Positions 5,761-16,866 of a DNA stretch of 64,000 nt are shown piece by piece; the stretch's first letter is position 1, and every line of letters starts with the position of its first letter. The notes below the pieces were generated by a model. It did not search any database. It had not been told where the DNA came from and saw only the letters and a program-made list of their open reading frames with translations. The translations under genes were made by a program, and so were the position numbers. Origin of the DNA: Methylovorus sp. MM2 (GTDB lineage: Bacteria; Pseudomonadota; Gammaproteobacteria; Burkholderiales; Methylophilaceae). The stretch spans positions 186,001 to 250,000 of the forward strand of contig NZ_LXUF01000011.1 of the NCBI RefSeq assembly GCF_001648895.1. Reading direction: 5' to 3'.

Positions 5761-6570
5761 ATGTTTGAGTTTGCACCCTATTTCATTACTGCCTTGATTT
5801 ATATTCTGGTAGCTGCTGATTTTTGGTTCGACACACCATCCAAAACATCTCAGCGTAAATTCAGATTACACTCGGCGCTGATCGCGAGCGGGTTGGTATT
5901 GCATGGCTGGCTACTCTACCATTCATTATTCACGGGCGGCTTGAATCTCGGCTTCTCTAACGCGCTCTCCGCAATCTTCTGGCTGACTGTACTGATCTAC
6001 TGGCTGACCAACTTAAAACACCAGCTACATAGCTTGCAGGCCTTTGTATTGCCACCTGCTGCGTTCTTTGTCTTATTGCAATACATGATGCCGGAAGCGC
6101 ACCTGCTTCCGTATGCAAATCAACCGTTATTTATGGCACATCTAATCATTGCCATGCTGGGATATAGCCTGCTGACTTTTGCGGCACTGCACTCATTACT
6201 CATGCTGGCAGCAGAACGGGCTTTGCACCAAAAGAAACCAGCACTGATTAAACTGCCAGACTTTCCGCCATTGTTATCGATGGAAACCCTGCTTTTTCGT
6301 GTAATCAAATTGGGGTTTCTATTGCTCACATTGACGCTGCTCAGCGGCATGATGTTCTCTGAGCTGATGTTCCACCAAGCCATGAAGTTCAATCATAAAA
6401 ATATCTTTACGATACTTTCATGGTTTATTTTTGGCGGCTTACTGTGGGGTAGACATACCTACGGTTGGCGCGGCCGCACTGCAATCAGCTGGACACTCAG
6501 TGGATTTGTCGTCTTGTTGCTGGCTTATGTAGGTAGTAAATTCGTACTCGAAATACTGCTACACCGTTAA
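5761..6570 (+). CDS. CcsA/YpjD-type cytochrome c assembly family membrane protein
   Basis: A 269-residue protein with about eight hydrophobic segments, beginning directly with a membrane helix (FAPYFITALIYILVAADFWF). The segment near the C-terminus, WGRHTYGWRGRTAISWTLSG, is the signature of the CcmC/CcsA/YpjD (HemX-like) family, whose His residues handle haem in cytochrome c maturation. YpjD homologues are encoded next to ffh in many proteobacteria; their exact role is not settled. It is separated by 12 bases from the GST gene, probably co-transcribed. No strong ribosome site precedes the ATG. Confidence 0.82.
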   Translation: MFEFAPYFITALIYILVAADFWFDTPSKTSQRKFRLHSALIASGLVLHGWLLYHSLFTGGLNLGFSNALSAIFWLTVLIYWLTNLKHQLHSLQAFVLPPAAFFVLLQYMMPEAHLLPYANQPLFMAHLIIAMLGYSLLTFAALHSLLMLAAERALHQKKPALIKLPDFPPLLSMETLLFRVIKLGFLLLTLTLLSGMMFSELMFHQAMKFNHKNIFTILSWFIFGGLLWGRHTYGWRGRTAISWTLSGFVVLLLAYVGSKFVLEILLHR

Positions 6571-6582
6571 ACCGCTTCTAAC

Positions 6583-7203
6583 ATGCCTGCGATACTCTAC
6601 TCATACCGTCGCTGCCCTTATGCCATGCGCGCAAGAATGGCGCTGAGCTATAGTGGAGTCCGCGTTGAAATACGCGAAATATCGCTCAAGGATAAACCTG
6701 CACACATGCTGCAGATATCGCCTAAAGGTACCGTTCCCGTGCTTGCACTTGAAAATGGCACGGTGATTGATGAAAGCTTGGAGATCATGCACTGGGCATT
6801 GGCAAACAATGACCCGGATGACTGGCTGACGAGAGGCAACAAAATATCCATTGAGACAGCTCGGCAACTCATTTCGCAGAATGACCTCAGCTTCAAGAAA
6901 ATACTGGATCGCTATAAGTATGCGATCCGCTTTCCAGAAATGTCTCAGGATGAATATAGAACCGAAGGTGAGCAGTTCTTGCAATCACTAGAACTTAGGC
7001 TTCACGAAAACACATACCTGCTAAGCGACTCACTTTCGATCGCAGATATCGCCATATTCCCTTTTATTCGGCAGTTTGCATCTGTTGATGAGGCATGGTT
7101 CGCTCGCGCACCTTATCCTGCATTACGACAATGGCTGGAGAGGCTAACCAATTCGCCTTTGTTTGTTGGTGTGATGCATAAATACCCAACCTGGTATGCA
7201 TAA
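6583..7203 (+). CDS. Glutathione S-transferase family protein
   Basis: A 206-residue cytosolic protein. The N-terminal thioredoxin-like domain starts LYSYRRCPYAMRARMAL with a CPYA glutaredoxin-like motif. It has the cis-Pro loop GTVPVLAL and the Glu-Ser pair in IDESLEIMHWAL that binds the gamma-glutamyl part of glutathione. An all-helical C-terminal domain contains LSIADIAIFPFIRQF, the usual N-capping box. The Cys at position 12 suggests a Cys-type GST with thiol-transferase or dehalogenating chemistry. The substrate is not predictable. It follows the YpjD-like gene by 12 bases and ends at a strong terminator. Confidence 0.88.
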   Translation: MPAILYSYRRCPYAMRARMALSYSGVRVEIREISLKDKPAHMLQISPKGTVPVLALENGTVIDESLEIMHWALANNDPDDWLTRGNKISIETARQLISQNDLSFKKILDRYKYAIRFPEMSQDEYRTEGEQFLQSLELRLHENTYLLSDSLSIADIAIFPFIRQFASVDEAWFARAPYPALRQWLERLTNSPLFVGVMHKYPTWYA

Positions 7204-7242
7204 AAAAACGGGATAGATGCGTCAAGCATCTATCCCGTTCTT
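7202..7242. terminator. Bidirectional intrinsic terminator between GST gene and clpA
   Basis: A 14-base-pair perfect stem (7207-7220 with 7226-7239) around the loop GTCAA. Rightwards it is followed by CTTCATTT. Leftwards it is followed by a run of five T residues, so it serves both convergent operons and is strongest for clpA. Confidence 0.9.
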
Positions 7243-7305
7243 CATTTACTGGCTTTTAAGCTAGCCGAGCTTGTATTAACTAGCCTTTAATTACAAAGAC
7301 TTAAA

Positions 7306-9588
7306 TCAGCTTGCAAGATCAGCTTCAAGCGTTGGCGTCTTGGTATGCTTTTCATCAAATACCAACCTGACTTTCTCATGCTCGTCGATATCCACCTCAA
7401 CATGCCCGCCACTAGCCAACCTGCCAAAGAGCAGTTCATCAGCAAGCGCACGACGGATCGTATCCTGAATCAGGCGCGCCATCGGACGAGCACCCATGAG
7501 TGGGTCGAACCCAGCTTTTGCAAGGTATGTCTTCAATGCATCGCTAAAGCTCACTTCAACCTTCTTCTCGTGCAACTGATCTTCAAGCTGCATCAGGAAC
7601 TTGTCTACCACACGCATAATCACATCTTGCGATAGTGGCGCGAACGACACTGTCGCATCAAGGCGATTACGGAACTCAGGGCTGAACATACGCTTGATCT
7701 CAAGCAGATCATCATTCGCTGTACTACCCAGCGTGAAGCCGATACCTGTCTTGGAGATCGCTTCAGCACCTGCATTGGTCGTCATGATGATGGTGACATT
7801 ACGGAAATCAGCTTTACGGCCGTTGTTATCCGTCAATGTGCCATGATCCATAACTTGTAGCAGGATATTGAAGATATCAGGATGTGCCTTTTCGATTTCA
7901 TCCAATAACAATACGCAATATGGATGCTTATTGATCGCCTCCGTCATTAGGCCGCCCTGCTCAAAACCTACGTAGCCAGGTGGCGCACCGATCAAACGAG
8001 AAACCGCATGGCGCTCCATATATTCAGACATATCAAAACGAATCAGCTCAATACCCAGCGTATAGGCCAACTGACGCGCAACCTCAGTCTTACCGACACC
8101 TGTCGGGCCAGAGAACAGGAAGGCACCAATCGGCTTCTGCGTGCTACCCAAGCCGCTACGTGCCATCTTGATTGCTGAAGACAAGACCTCGATTGCTTTA
8201 TCCTGCCCGAACACAACAGACTTAAGGTCACGATCCAATGTCTTCAACGCGCTACGATCATCGCTGGAAACACTCTTAGGTGGAATGCGTGCCACTTTTG
8301 CAACGATATCTTCGATTTCCTTGTTGCCAATCACTTTCTTCTGGCGAGACTTAGGCAATATGCGTTGAGCAGCGCCAGCCTCATCAATGATGTCGATCGC
8401 CTTATCAGGCAAGTGACGGTCATTGATATATTTAGCGGACAGCTCTGCGGCTGTACTCAGCGCAGCTGCCGTGTATTTCACACTATGATGCTGCTCGAAA
8501 CGGGATTTAAGGCCTTTGAGAATCTCGATGGTTTCAGCGATACTAGGCTCAGCCACATCCACTTTCTGGAAGCGGCGTGACAACGCATGGTCTTTCTCGA
8601 AGATACCGCGATACTCTTGATAAGTAGTCGCACCGATGCATTTAAGCGAGCCATTAGAAAGCGCTGGTTTAAGTAGATTAGATGCATCAAGGGTACCGCC
8701 GCTGGCGGCACCTGCACCGATCAAGGTATGTATCTCATCAACGAAGAGGACGGAGTCTGGTTGCTCGGCCAATCGCTTCATTACCGCTTTTAAGCGCTGT
8801 TCAAAATCACCGCGATATTTAGTTCCCGCGAGCAACGCGCCCATATCCAATGAATAGATGACCGCATTAGACAATACATCCGGTACGTTACCTTCAACGA
8901 TACGGCGTGCAAGCCCTTCTGCGATTGCAGTCTTACCCACGCCAGCCTCGCCTACCAGTAATGGATTATTCTTACGACGGCGGCATAATATCTGGATCAC
9001 GCGCTCAAGCTCATGCTCACGACCGATTAACGGATCGATCTTGCCTGCCAGCACTTGCTGGTTAAGGTTAAGGGTATAGCTCTCCAATGCGCCACTTGGC
9101 GCAGCTTCCGTTTCAACTTCCTGCTCGCTTTCAGCACGTTTATTTGTCGCATCGGCGACCTTGGTCACCCCATGAGAGATAAAGTTAACGACATCAAGAC
9201 GTGTAACAGCTTGCTGATGCAAGAAGAACACAGCATGAGAATCTTTCTCACCATAGATAGCTACCAGTACATTGGCACCTGTCACTTCTTTTTTACCGGA
9301 AGACTGCACATGCAGGATGGCACGCTGAATCACACGCTGGAAACCCAAGGTCGGCTGCGTATCGACTTCATCGTCGCCTTCGACCGTAGGCGTATGTTCT
9401 TCGATATAGTTATTCAACTCGCTACGCAAGTTATCGAGATTCGCCCCGCAGGAACGCAACACATCAGCTGCCGTAGGATTATCAATCATGGCAAGCAGAA
9501 GGTGTTCCACTGTAATCAGCTCATGGCGTTTTTGGCGCGCGTCCATAAAGGCCATGTGTAGTGATACTTCAAGTTCCTGGGCAATCAT
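7306..9588 (-). CDS. clpA: ATP-dependent Clp protease ATP-binding subunit ClpA
   Basis: A 760-residue Hsp100 unfoldase that feeds proteins to ClpP. It has an N-terminal repeat domain (residues 1-145) that docks ClpS. The first AAA+ module has Walker [16 protein letters not shown] and Walker [12 protein letters not shown]. The second module has [14 protein letters not shown] and [17 protein letters not shown] tripeptide loop for ClpP docking is present ([11 protein letters not shown]), and no ClpB-type middle coiled coil is present. The gene lies 13 bases after clpS, the classical clpS-clpA pair; clpP is not in the window. Length is normal for ClpA. Confidence 0.97.
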   Translation of the reverse strand: MIAQELEVSLHMAFMDARQKRHELITVEHLLLAMIDNPTAADVLRSCGANLDNLRSELNNYIEEHTPTVEGDDEVDTQPTLGFQRVIQRAILHVQSSGKKEVTGANVLVAIYGEKDSHAVFFLHQQAVTRLDVVNFISHGVTKVADATNKRAESEQEVETEAAPSGALESYTLNLNQQVLAGKIDPLIGREHELERVIQILCRRRKNNPLLVGEAGVGKTAIAEGLARRIVEGNVPDVLSNAVIYSLDMGALLAGTKYRGDFEQRLKAVMKRLAEQPDSVLFVDEIHTLIGAGAASGGTLDASNLLKPALSNGSLKCIGATTYQEYRGIFEKDHALSRRFQKVDVAEPSIAETIEILKGLKSRFEQHHSVKYTAAALSTAAELSAKYINDRHLPDKAIDIIDEAGAAQRILPKSRQKKVIGNKEIEDIVAKVARIPPKSVSSDDRSALKTLDRDLKSVVFGQDKAIEVLSSAIKMARSGLGSTQKPIGAFLFSGPTGVGKTEVARQLAYTLGIELIRFDMSEYMERHAVSRLIGAPPGYVGFEQGGLMTEAINKHPYCVLLLDEIEKAHPDIFNILLQVMDHGTLTDNNGRKADFRNVTIIMTTNAGAEAISKTGIGFTLGSTANDDLLEIKRMFSPEFRNRLDATVSFAPLSQDVIMRVVDKFLMQLEDQLHEKKVEVSFSDALKTYLAKAGFDPLMGARPMARLIQDTIRRALADELLFGRLASGGHVEVDIDEHEKVRLVFDEKHTKTPTLEADLAS

Positions 9589-9601
9589 AATTTACGTTTC
9601 C

Positions 9602-9913
9602 TCAGACTTCTTCCATTGCGCATTGCAAAGGGTGGTGGTGTTCACGGGCGTGACCTAAAACCTGGTTCACTTTTGTTTCAGCAATACCATGTGGATAAAC
9701 ACCGCATATGCCTGCACCCTCAGTATGTACTTTGAGCATAATTTGCGTTGCTTGTTCACGCGTCTTGTTAAAAAAACGTTGTATCACTTCAACCACGAAC
9801 TCCATTGGAGTGTAATCGTCATTCAACAACATAACTTTATACAGCGATGGCGGTTTCGGTTTATCTGTCTGGTTTTCTAGAACAGTATTTTCTCGGTGCT
9901 TGGTATTTGCCAT
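9602..9913 (-). CDS. clpS: ClpS adaptor of the ClpAP protease
   Basis: A 103-residue protein with a disordered N-terminus of about 22 residues. The fold then starts [20 protein letters not shown], where the DD pair and Met contact N-end-rule residues, and ends with [17 protein letters not shown], the conserved ClpA-binding and pocket region. It delivers N-degron substrates (Leu, Phe, Tyr, Trp) to ClpA. It is immediately upstream of clpA on the same strand. Confidence 0.96.
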   Translation of the reverse strand: MANTKHRENTVLENQTDKPKPPSLYKVMLLNDDYTPMEFVVEVIQRFFNKTREQATQIMLKVHTEGAGICGVYPHGIAETKVNQVLGHAREHHHPLQCAMEEV

Positions 9914-10014
9914 ATCTGTTATCTATTTTGAGCCGAATTAAGAATATTTCAAGCCTGAAATAAATGTGGGTAATCAGGTCTATTCATTTTTTAACGAATA
10001 TTCGCACTAATTTC

Positions 10015-11280
10015 TCAAATTACCGGGTAAATACGCACACTTTTTACTAGCTGATCCTGTGTTTCAACGATTTCCAACACATAGCCTGCAAGCTTAAAAC
10101 TGGTTCCGGGTTCAGGGATATCTTCAAAATGCTCTACTACCAGACCATTTAAAGTGCGTGGGCCATCTGTTGGCAGGCTCAAATTCAGGCTTTTGTTCAA
10201 ATCCCGCAGATTACTCATGCCATCCACCAGCCAACTTTCATCCGGCATTTTCTGGTAAGTCAACACTGCTGAAGCAGACTGGGTACTGAAATCACCAAGT
10301 ATCTCTTCTAATATATCTTCGAGTGTGACCAACCCTTTGAGTTCACCGTATTCATCCACGACCAGCGCAATATGTTGCTGCTTTTCCTGAAACTGCTGGA
10401 TCTGGGTATAAAGCGAAGTGCCTAATGGTATGAAATATGGTTCTGAAACCACATTTTTCAAGCCCTCCAAGGTAAGGTTACCATCACGAAGTTGATCCAA
10501 CACGCGCCGAATATGGATGATACCGATGATTTCTTCATTCGCTCCCTGACGTACAGGCAGGCGCGTGTGATGGCTAACTGATATTTGCTGAATGATATCT
10601 TCGATAGGGGCATCGAAATCAATCGTTTCTACGTGCATGTGGGCTGTCATGACATCATCAACCATCATCTTCTCAAGATCAAAAAGATTCAATAGGATCG
10701 CACGGTGTTTCTTAGGGATGTACCCACCAGCCTCTGAGACGATGCTACGCAACTCTTCCATGGAGATCGCGCGTGAAGTGTCATCAAGATTAACCTTGAT
10801 ACCCAGCAGGCTAATGACAGCCCTCACGAACAGGTTAATGAACCAGACGGCAGGATAAAGCAGTTTCAATAGCGGATAAAGGATATAGCTACAAGCGAAC
10901 GCTAATTTTTCAGGATAAGCCGCAGCGATCATCTTGGGAGAGACTTCGCTAAATACCAAAATGGCAAAGGTGACAACGACAGTACCCACCATGAGCACCC
11001 ATTGCCCCTCACCCAAAAGCTCGACGCTGATCAGCGTCATGAGCGTTGCGGCAGCGGCATTGGCAAAGTTATTACCAAGCAGGATAACGCCAAGCAACTC
11101 ATCCGTTTTGCCTAAAAGTTTTGTAGTCAGCAACGCACCGCGATGCCCTTGGCTGGCGAGGTGCCGGAGCCGATACCGACTCAATGACATCAGGCTAGTT
11201 TCGGCGATAGAGAAAAATGCTGAGATCAGTAGCAGCACGGCCAAACTACCGAGCTGCCACGATAAGGGAATATCGTTCAA
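10015..11280 (-). CDS. CNNM/CorC-type membrane protein with CBS domains
   Basis: A 421-residue protein. Residues 1-190 form a DUF21 (CNNM) transmembrane domain (SWQLGSLAVLLLISAFFSIA, then ETSLMSLSRYRLRHLA). Residues 200-325 hold a CBS pair (VDDVMTAHMHVETID; VVDEYGELKGLVTLEDILEE). Residues 340-420 are the CorC/HlyC C-terminal domain (GPRTLNGLVVEHFEDIPEPG). Relatives are linked to magnesium or cobalt efflux and homeostasis; the older hemolysin name is misleading. It is the last gene of the tgt-yajC-secD-secF run, 56 bases after secF. Confidence 0.9.
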   Translation of the reverse strand: MNDIPLSWQLGSLAVLLLISAFFSIAETSLMSLSRYRLRHLASQGHRGALLTTKLLGKTDELLGVILLGNNFANAAAATLMTLISVELLGEGQWVLMVGTVVVTFAILVFSEVSPKMIAAAYPEKLAFACSYILYPLLKLLYPAVWFINLFVRAVISLLGIKVNLDDTSRAISMEELRSIVSEAGGYIPKKHRAILLNLFDLEKMMVDDVMTAHMHVETIDFDAPIEDIIQQISVSHHTRLPVRQGANEEIIGIIHIRRVLDQLRDGNLTLEGLKNVVSEPYFIPLGTSLYTQIQQFQEKQQHIALVVDEYGELKGLVTLEDILEEILGDFSTQSASAVLTYQKMPDESWLVDGMSNLRDLNKSLNLSLPTDGPRTLNGLVVEHFEDIPEPGTSFKLAGYVLEIVETQDQLVKSVRIYPVI

Positions 11281-11336
11281 AGAGGATGTGTTTTGTAATG
11301 TGATGCCGCTAGTTTCTGCGGTAAGCGGTCATCTTG

Positions 11337-12272
11337 TCAAGGCAACGCGTCGACTGTCTCTTTCTTTTCGGAGCCGCTGATCAAGTTAGCACGTGAAACG
11401 CCTAACCACATCGCCACGGGGCTTGCCACCAATACAGAGGAATAGATACCGAAAAGAATACCGATCGTCAGTGCGAGTGAGAAGTTATGCAGGACCTCAC
11501 CACCAAAGAACAACATAGAACAAACCATGGTCTGCGTCATCGCATGGGTGATGACAGTACGCGACATCGTCGCGGTGATGGCATTGTTAATGACGTCTGG
11601 CACACTCGCCTTACGCATCTTGCGGAAATTCTCACGCACGCGGTCAAACACGACAACGGATTCATTAACTGAGTAACCCAATACCGCAAGGATAGCAGCT
11701 AGCACCGTCAGGTTGAATTCCCATTGGAAGAAAGCAAAGAAGCCGAGAATAATCACCACGTCATGCATGTTGGCGATCACCGCCGCAACAGCAAAACGCC
11801 ACTCGAAGCGCAAGGCAAGGTAAGCCATGATCCCGATCGAAACCAGTAGCAATGCCAATGCGCCGTTCTCATATAACTCTTGGCCCACTTGCGCACCGAC
11901 TGACTCGACACGATTGACTTTAACGCTTGCATCTTTTGCTTCAAGTGTTTTCAATACTTGCTCGGAAAGCTTGGATATCGATAACTCAGGACGCAAAGGC
12001 AGGCGAATCAGCACATCCCGGCTTGTGCCAAAATTTTGCACCGTCACATCTTTAAGGCCAATGCTGGCAACCGCTTCGCGCACCTCTTCCAGGTTTGCTG
12101 CATGCGGATAGCTCACTTCCATCAAGGTGCCGCCAGTGAAATCTACACCGAGATTCAAACCGCGATGCGCGAGAAAGAAAATGGCCAGAAGGAAGGTAAT
12201 CAGCGAAATAGACGTTGTTAGCCGTCCATAACTCATGAAAGGGATATCTTTTTTAAACTTGAAAATTTCCAT
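11337..12272 (-). CDS. secF: Protein translocase subunit SecF
   Basis: A 311-residue inner-membrane protein. The first helix follows DIPFMSYGRLTTSISLITF, then GLNLGVDFTGGTLMEVSYP starts the periplasmic P1-like domain. Five more helices include YLALRFEWRFAVAAVIANMH and GYSVNESVVVFDRVRENFR, the conserved RND-related segments that couple the proton-motive force to pulling preproteins out of SecYEG. SecF works with SecD and YajC, encoded directly upstream. Length is normal. The gap to secD is 62 bases. Confidence 0.97.
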   Translation of the reverse strand: MEIFKFKKDIPFMSYGRLTTSISLITFLLAIFFLAHRGLNLGVDFTGGTLMEVSYPHAANLEEVREAVASIGLKDVTVQNFGTSRDVLIRLPLRPELSISKLSEQVLKTLEAKDASVKVNRVESVGAQVGQELYENGALALLLVSIGIMAYLALRFEWRFAVAAVIANMHDVVIILGFFAFFQWEFNLTVLAAILAVLGYSVNESVVVFDRVRENFRKMRKASVPDVINNAITATMSRTVITHAMTQTMVCSMLFFGGEVLHNFSLALTIGILFGIYSSVLVASPVAMWLGVSRANLISGSEKKETVDALP

Positions 12273-12334
12273 GTGCTTTTACTCTTTAAATTTCGTATCT
12301 ACAGGTTCTATTAGCGAGGCCTTAGTGTGCGGCA

Positions 12335-14164
12335 TCAGCCAATAGCCAGCTTGGTAACTTTGCGACGATATCCGTAAATCAGGTTAACGATAGCGCGTGA
12401 TATGAGCACGGCACTGAACATCGAGGTCAGTATGCCGAGCACGTGCACCACAGCAAAGCCTTTCACAGGCCCTGTGCCAAACATGAATAAGGCCATACCA
12501 GCAATCAATGTCGTCACGTTGGAATCCAGAATCGTGCCAAATGCACGGTCATAACCGGCGTGAATTGCGGCCTGCGGTGTATTGCCATTACGTAGCTCTT
12601 CACGGATACGTTCGTTGATCAACACGTTGGCATCAATCGCCATACCCAGCGTCAGCGCGATCGCAGCAAGACCTGGCAAGGTCAATGTGGCCTGCATCAT
12701 GGAAAGTAAGGCAAGCAGTAACAGCAAATTGATGCCAAGCGCTAATACTGAAACCGTACCGAACACCATGTAATAAATGATCATGAAGATCGCAATCGCA
12801 ACAAAACCCCATAAAGTTGAGTGCACACCACGCGTGATATTCTCTTCCCCCATGCTAGGGCCGACAGTACGTTCTTCAATGATATCCATTGGGGCCGCCA
12901 AGGCGCCAGCGCGCAACAGCAATGAAATGTCGGTGGCTTCTTGCGGATTGGTCATGCCTGATATTTGTACGCGCCCGCCACCGATCTCTTCATTGATCAC
13001 AGGGGCAGTGATCACTTCCGCCTTACCTTTTTCGATCAACAGGATCGCCATGCGCTTTTTAACGTTTTCACGTGTTGCCTGCTGGAATATACGCGCGCCA
13101 CGGCCATCAAGCGTCACATGCACCACAGATTGACCGCTCTGCTGATCAAAACCAGGCCCGGCATCGGTAATGTAATCGCCAGTCAGGGTCACATTCTTTT
13201 TCACTAATAGCGGGTTGCCATTGCGATCTACGTAATACTCGTCTCCGTATGGAACCTGACCCTTGCTTGCGTTCTCGAGCGTGGTGAAATCACTTTTCTC
13301 TTCATCCACCATACGAATTTCAAGGGTGGCGGTACGGCCCAATATCTCTTTTGCCTTGGCTGTATCTTGCACACCAGGTAACTGGACTACTACACGATCG
13401 GCGCCCTGTTGTTGAATCACGGGTTCAGCTACGCCAAGTTCGTTGATTCGATTATGTAATGTCTGAATATTCTGCTTGATAGCAAAATCCTGAATGCGTT
13501 TTTGCGAAGCCACACTTAAACTAGCCACTAGCAATTTTTCATTGCCATTATCAAAATCCTTGAGCGTCAGGTCAGGGTAGTCTTTTGATATGATTCGGCT
13601 GGCAGCATTCACGTCGCTTGCGTTATGGAAACGAATCTGCACCGATTGGCCTTCTCTTGTCACCCCGATATAGGCAATGCGCGCTGTACGTAATGCAGTA
13701 CGGAAATCCCCCACATAACGGTCAGCCGCTTTATCCAAAGCGGCCTTCATATCCACTTGCAGCAGGAAGTGCACGCCACCGCGCAAATCCAGACCGAGAT
13801 ACATAGGCAATGCGCCAATGCTAGTGAGCCATGAAGGTGAACGTGATAAAAGGTTTAGTGCGACCACATAATCATTACCAAGATTTGCTAGTAATAGATC
13901 CTTAGTTTTTCCCTGCACATCCACATTGGCGAATGTGACCTTGAGACCTTTAGCATCCAAGAAGATATGGTCATATTGGATATTTGCCTGCTTGAGCGTA
14001 CTTTCCACACGGTCTAATAATGCAGGGTCGAGCTTGATACTCGTTTTAGCAGTGGAAATCTGGACGGCAGGAGATTCGCCAAACAGATTGGGCAATGAAT
14101 ATACGATGCCTATCAACAAGGCAACTAATACGATCAGGTATTTCCACAACGGATAACGGTTCAT
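12335..14164 (-). CDS. secD: Protein translocase subunit SecD
   Basis: A 609-residue inner-membrane protein with one N-terminal helix, a large periplasmic P1 region (residues 30-440; conserved LGLDLRGGVHFLLQVD and NELGVAEPVIQQQGADRVVV) and five C-terminal helices with ALTLGMAIDANVLINERIRE and FGTGPVKGFAVV. It uses the proton gradient to complete protein export. It is transcribed after yajC and before secF. No disruption is seen. Confidence 0.97.
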   Translation of the reverse strand: MNRYPLWKYLIVLVALLIGIVYSLPNLFGESPAVQISTAKTSIKLDPALLDRVESTLKQANIQYDHIFLDAKGLKVTFANVDVQGKTKDLLLANLGNDYVVALNLLSRSPSWLTSIGALPMYLGLDLRGGVHFLLQVDMKAALDKAADRYVGDFRTALRTARIAYIGVTREGQSVQIRFHNASDVNAASRIISKDYPDLTLKDFDNGNEKLLVASLSVASQKRIQDFAIKQNIQTLHNRINELGVAEPVIQQQGADRVVVQLPGVQDTAKAKEILGRTATLEIRMVDEEKSDFTTLENASKGQVPYGDEYYVDRNGNPLLVKKNVTLTGDYITDAGPGFDQQSGQSVVHVTLDGRGARIFQQATRENVKKRMAILLIEKGKAEVITAPVINEEIGGGRVQISGMTNPQEATDISLLLRAGALAAPMDIIEERTVGPSMGEENITRGVHSTLWGFVAIAIFMIIYYMVFGTVSVLALGINLLLLLALLSMMQATLTLPGLAAIALTLGMAIDANVLINERIREELRNGNTPQAAIHAGYDRAFGTILDSNVTTLIAGMALFMFGTGPVKGFAVVHVLGILTSMFSAVLISRAIVNLIYGYRRKVTKLAIG

Positions 14165-14245
14165 AACACGACTCGCAATTCATTCCTGCCGTTCACTGGC
14201 ATTCAACTTTTAGAAATCAGCAGGAATGTAAATAATTAATAATGA

Positions 14246-14560
14246 TTAAATAGACTTGATCGTACCTTTAGGCAACAAGGTCTGAACGGTATGCTTCTGG
14301 ATATTCACGACTGTGCCTTCAGCAATTTCTAGCGCAACGAAATTGTCAGTCACTTTAGTCACTTTGCCAACCAAGCCACCACCGGTCGTTACTTCATCGC
14401 CTTTTTGTAAAGCAGCGATCATATTGCGTTGTTCTTTCGCCTGCTTCATTTGCGGGCGAATCAGCATGAAATAGAACAATACGAAAATCACGATCAAAGG
14501 AAGGAAGCTTGTTAGATCCTGCATTCCACCAGATGCTGCATAAGCGTTACTTATAAACAC
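14246..14560 (-). CDS. yajC: Preprotein translocase subunit YajC
   Basis: A 104-residue protein with a single membrane helix (SFLPLIVIFVLFYFMLIRPQ) followed by a basic KQAKEQRNMI region and a small beta domain with KGDEVTTGGGLVGKVTKV, the full YajC pattern. It is an accessory subunit of the SecDF holotranslocon. The gene lies between tgt and secD, the standard order. Confidence 0.96.
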   Translation of the reverse strand: MFISNAYAASGGMQDLTSFLPLIVIFVLFYFMLIRPQMKQAKEQRNMIAALQKGDEVTTGGGLVGKVTKVTDNFVALEIAEGTVVNIQKHTVQTLLPKGTIKSI

Positions 14561-14644
14561 GGTATTACCTTTCTTAAGAACTGACAGTTACGACTAAATA
14601 AATGGCGACTAATCGAATAAATCGGAAAATTCTAGCATAGAGTA

Positions 14645-15763
<1,119 letters not shown>

Positions 15764-15852
15764 TCAGTTTTAAATCAAGCCGCGATACTACCATAGTCAA
15801 TCCTCTCAGCTTTGATATACTACGCATAGTTTATTCATAGAGATTCCACAAC

Positions 15853-16638
15853 ATGGCTGAAGCCACACCAAGAACACGTCGCAGAAAACCGTTGTTAGAG
15901 TCGGGGCTACGCGAGCGTAGTATCTACCTACTGCCCAACCTGTTCACGACAGCAGCCCTGTTTGCCGGCTTTTACGCGATTGTACAAGCGATGAGCGGGA
16001 AGTTTGAACACTCTGCAGTCGCGATCTTTATCGCCATGGTAATGGATGGATTGGATGGCCGCGTTGCTCGTATGACGAATACTCAAAGCGCATTCGGTGC
16101 AGAGTACGATAGCCTTTCAGACATGGTGTCTTTTGGCGTGGCACCTGCATTGGTGATGTACGTTTGGGCACTAAAACCACTGGGTAAGTTAGGCTGGATC
16201 GCAGCTTTTATCTATTGTGCATGTGCTGCCTTACGCTTGGCTCGTTTCAATACCAAGCTGGATGAAAGCGACAAACGTTACTTTCAGGGCTTGCCAAGCC
16301 CTGCTGCTGCTGCGCTACTTGCAGGGCTTGTTTGGGTATCTTTCGATAACGACGTTAGTGGCGGTTCGATCTTCTTCGCTTGGTTACAAATGAAATGGCT
16401 AGCCTGGACGATCACGCTACTTGCCGGATTATCAATGGTAAGCGACCTGCGTTATTACAGCGGTAAGGATATCAACCTGAGAAGCAGCGTACCTTTTGTT
16501 GTGATTTTGCTGATCGTCTTGGCATTTGTATTGATTTCGTACAGCCCCCCAGAAGTATTATTTGCCGTTTCATTGTTATATGGCGTTTCTGGCTACGCGC
16601 TTTGGGCACAAAGCAAACTTAAGAAAAACACAGCCTGA
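15853..16638 (+). CDS. pssA: CDP-diacylglycerol--serine O-phosphatidyltransferase
   Basis: A 261-residue integral membrane enzyme making phosphatidylserine, the precursor of phosphatidylethanolamine. The CDP-alcohol phosphotransferase signature D-G-x2-A-R-x8-G-x3-D-x3-D is seen as DGLDGRVARMTN followed by GAEYDSLSD (residues about 62-90). It has several helices and a short basic N-terminus. It is the type II (Bacillus-like) PssA. In many betaproteobacteria it lies upstream of leuA, as here. Its stop codon forms part of the following terminator hairpin. Confidence 0.95.
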   Translation: MAEATPRTRRRKPLLESGLRERSIYLLPNLFTTAALFAGFYAIVQAMSGKFEHSAVAIFIAMVMDGLDGRVARMTNTQSAFGAEYDSLSDMVSFGVAPALVMYVWALKPLGKLGWIAAFIYCACAALRLARFNTKLDESDKRYFQGLPSPAAAALLAGLVWVSFDNDVSGGSIFFAWLQMKWLAWTITLLAGLSMVSDLRYYSGKDINLRSSVPFVVILLIVLAFVLISYSPPEVLFAVSLLYGVSGYALWAQSKLKKNTA

Positions 16639-16660
16639 TTACTCAGTCAGGCTGTTCATT
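16630..16660 (+). terminator. Intrinsic terminator of pssA
   Basis: ACAGCCTGA (16630-16638) pairs with TCAGGCTGT (16647-16655) around an 8-base loop, followed by TCATTTGATT. The pssA stop codon TGA is inside the left arm. Confidence 0.7.
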
Positions 16661-16686
16661 TGATTCGATTAATTGAATAATTTCTA

Positions 16687-16715
16687 TTGCATAAGCTTTT
16701 AAAAAATATTATATT
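16687..16715 (+). promoter_or_regulatory. Promoter of the leuA leader
   Basis: TTGCAT (16687-16692), a 17-base spacer and TATATT (16710-16715). Transcription would begin about 16722, essentially at the ATG of the leader peptide (16724), implying a leaderless start. Confidence 0.6.
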
Positions 16716-16723
16716 TGCGCCCT

Positions 16724-16807
16724 ATGTTTTTCAATCGTTACATCACTCTATCTCTTCCGCACTTCGGCCTACTACTGGCCGGTCTGCTGCTGCGCGGCGC
16801 GCGCTAA
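16724..16807 (+). CDS. Leu-rich leader peptide of leuA (candidate attenuator peptide)
   Basis: A 27-codon frame with 8 Leu codons, in clusters CTA-CTA-CTG (codons 16-18) and CTG-CTG-CTG (codons 21-23), three of them the rare CTA. It starts MFFNRYITLSLPHF and ends LLRGAR. It lies directly before leuA, is preceded by a good promoter and resembles the regulatory leader peptides of amino-acid biosynthesis operons, in which ribosome stalling at Leu codons senses charged tRNA-Leu. Function is inferred from composition and position. Confidence 0.7.
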   Translation: MFFNRYITLSLPHFGLLLAGLLLRGAR

Positions 16808-16866
16808 ATACACATACCCCCTTTGGCAGTACCCGCAGCCTTGCCTATACACATAGCGCCGGGCAG
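16790..16866 (+). promoter_or_regulatory. Candidate regulatory RNA stem in the leuA leader
   Basis: CTGCGCGGCGC (16790-16800), at the end of the Leu-codon cluster of the leader peptide, can pair with GCGCCGGGCAG (16856-16866) with a single mismatch. A ribosome stalled on the Leu codons would cover the left arm. No U-run follows, so if this acts it is not a classical intrinsic terminator; it may act on translation or through Rho. Confidence 0.4.
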
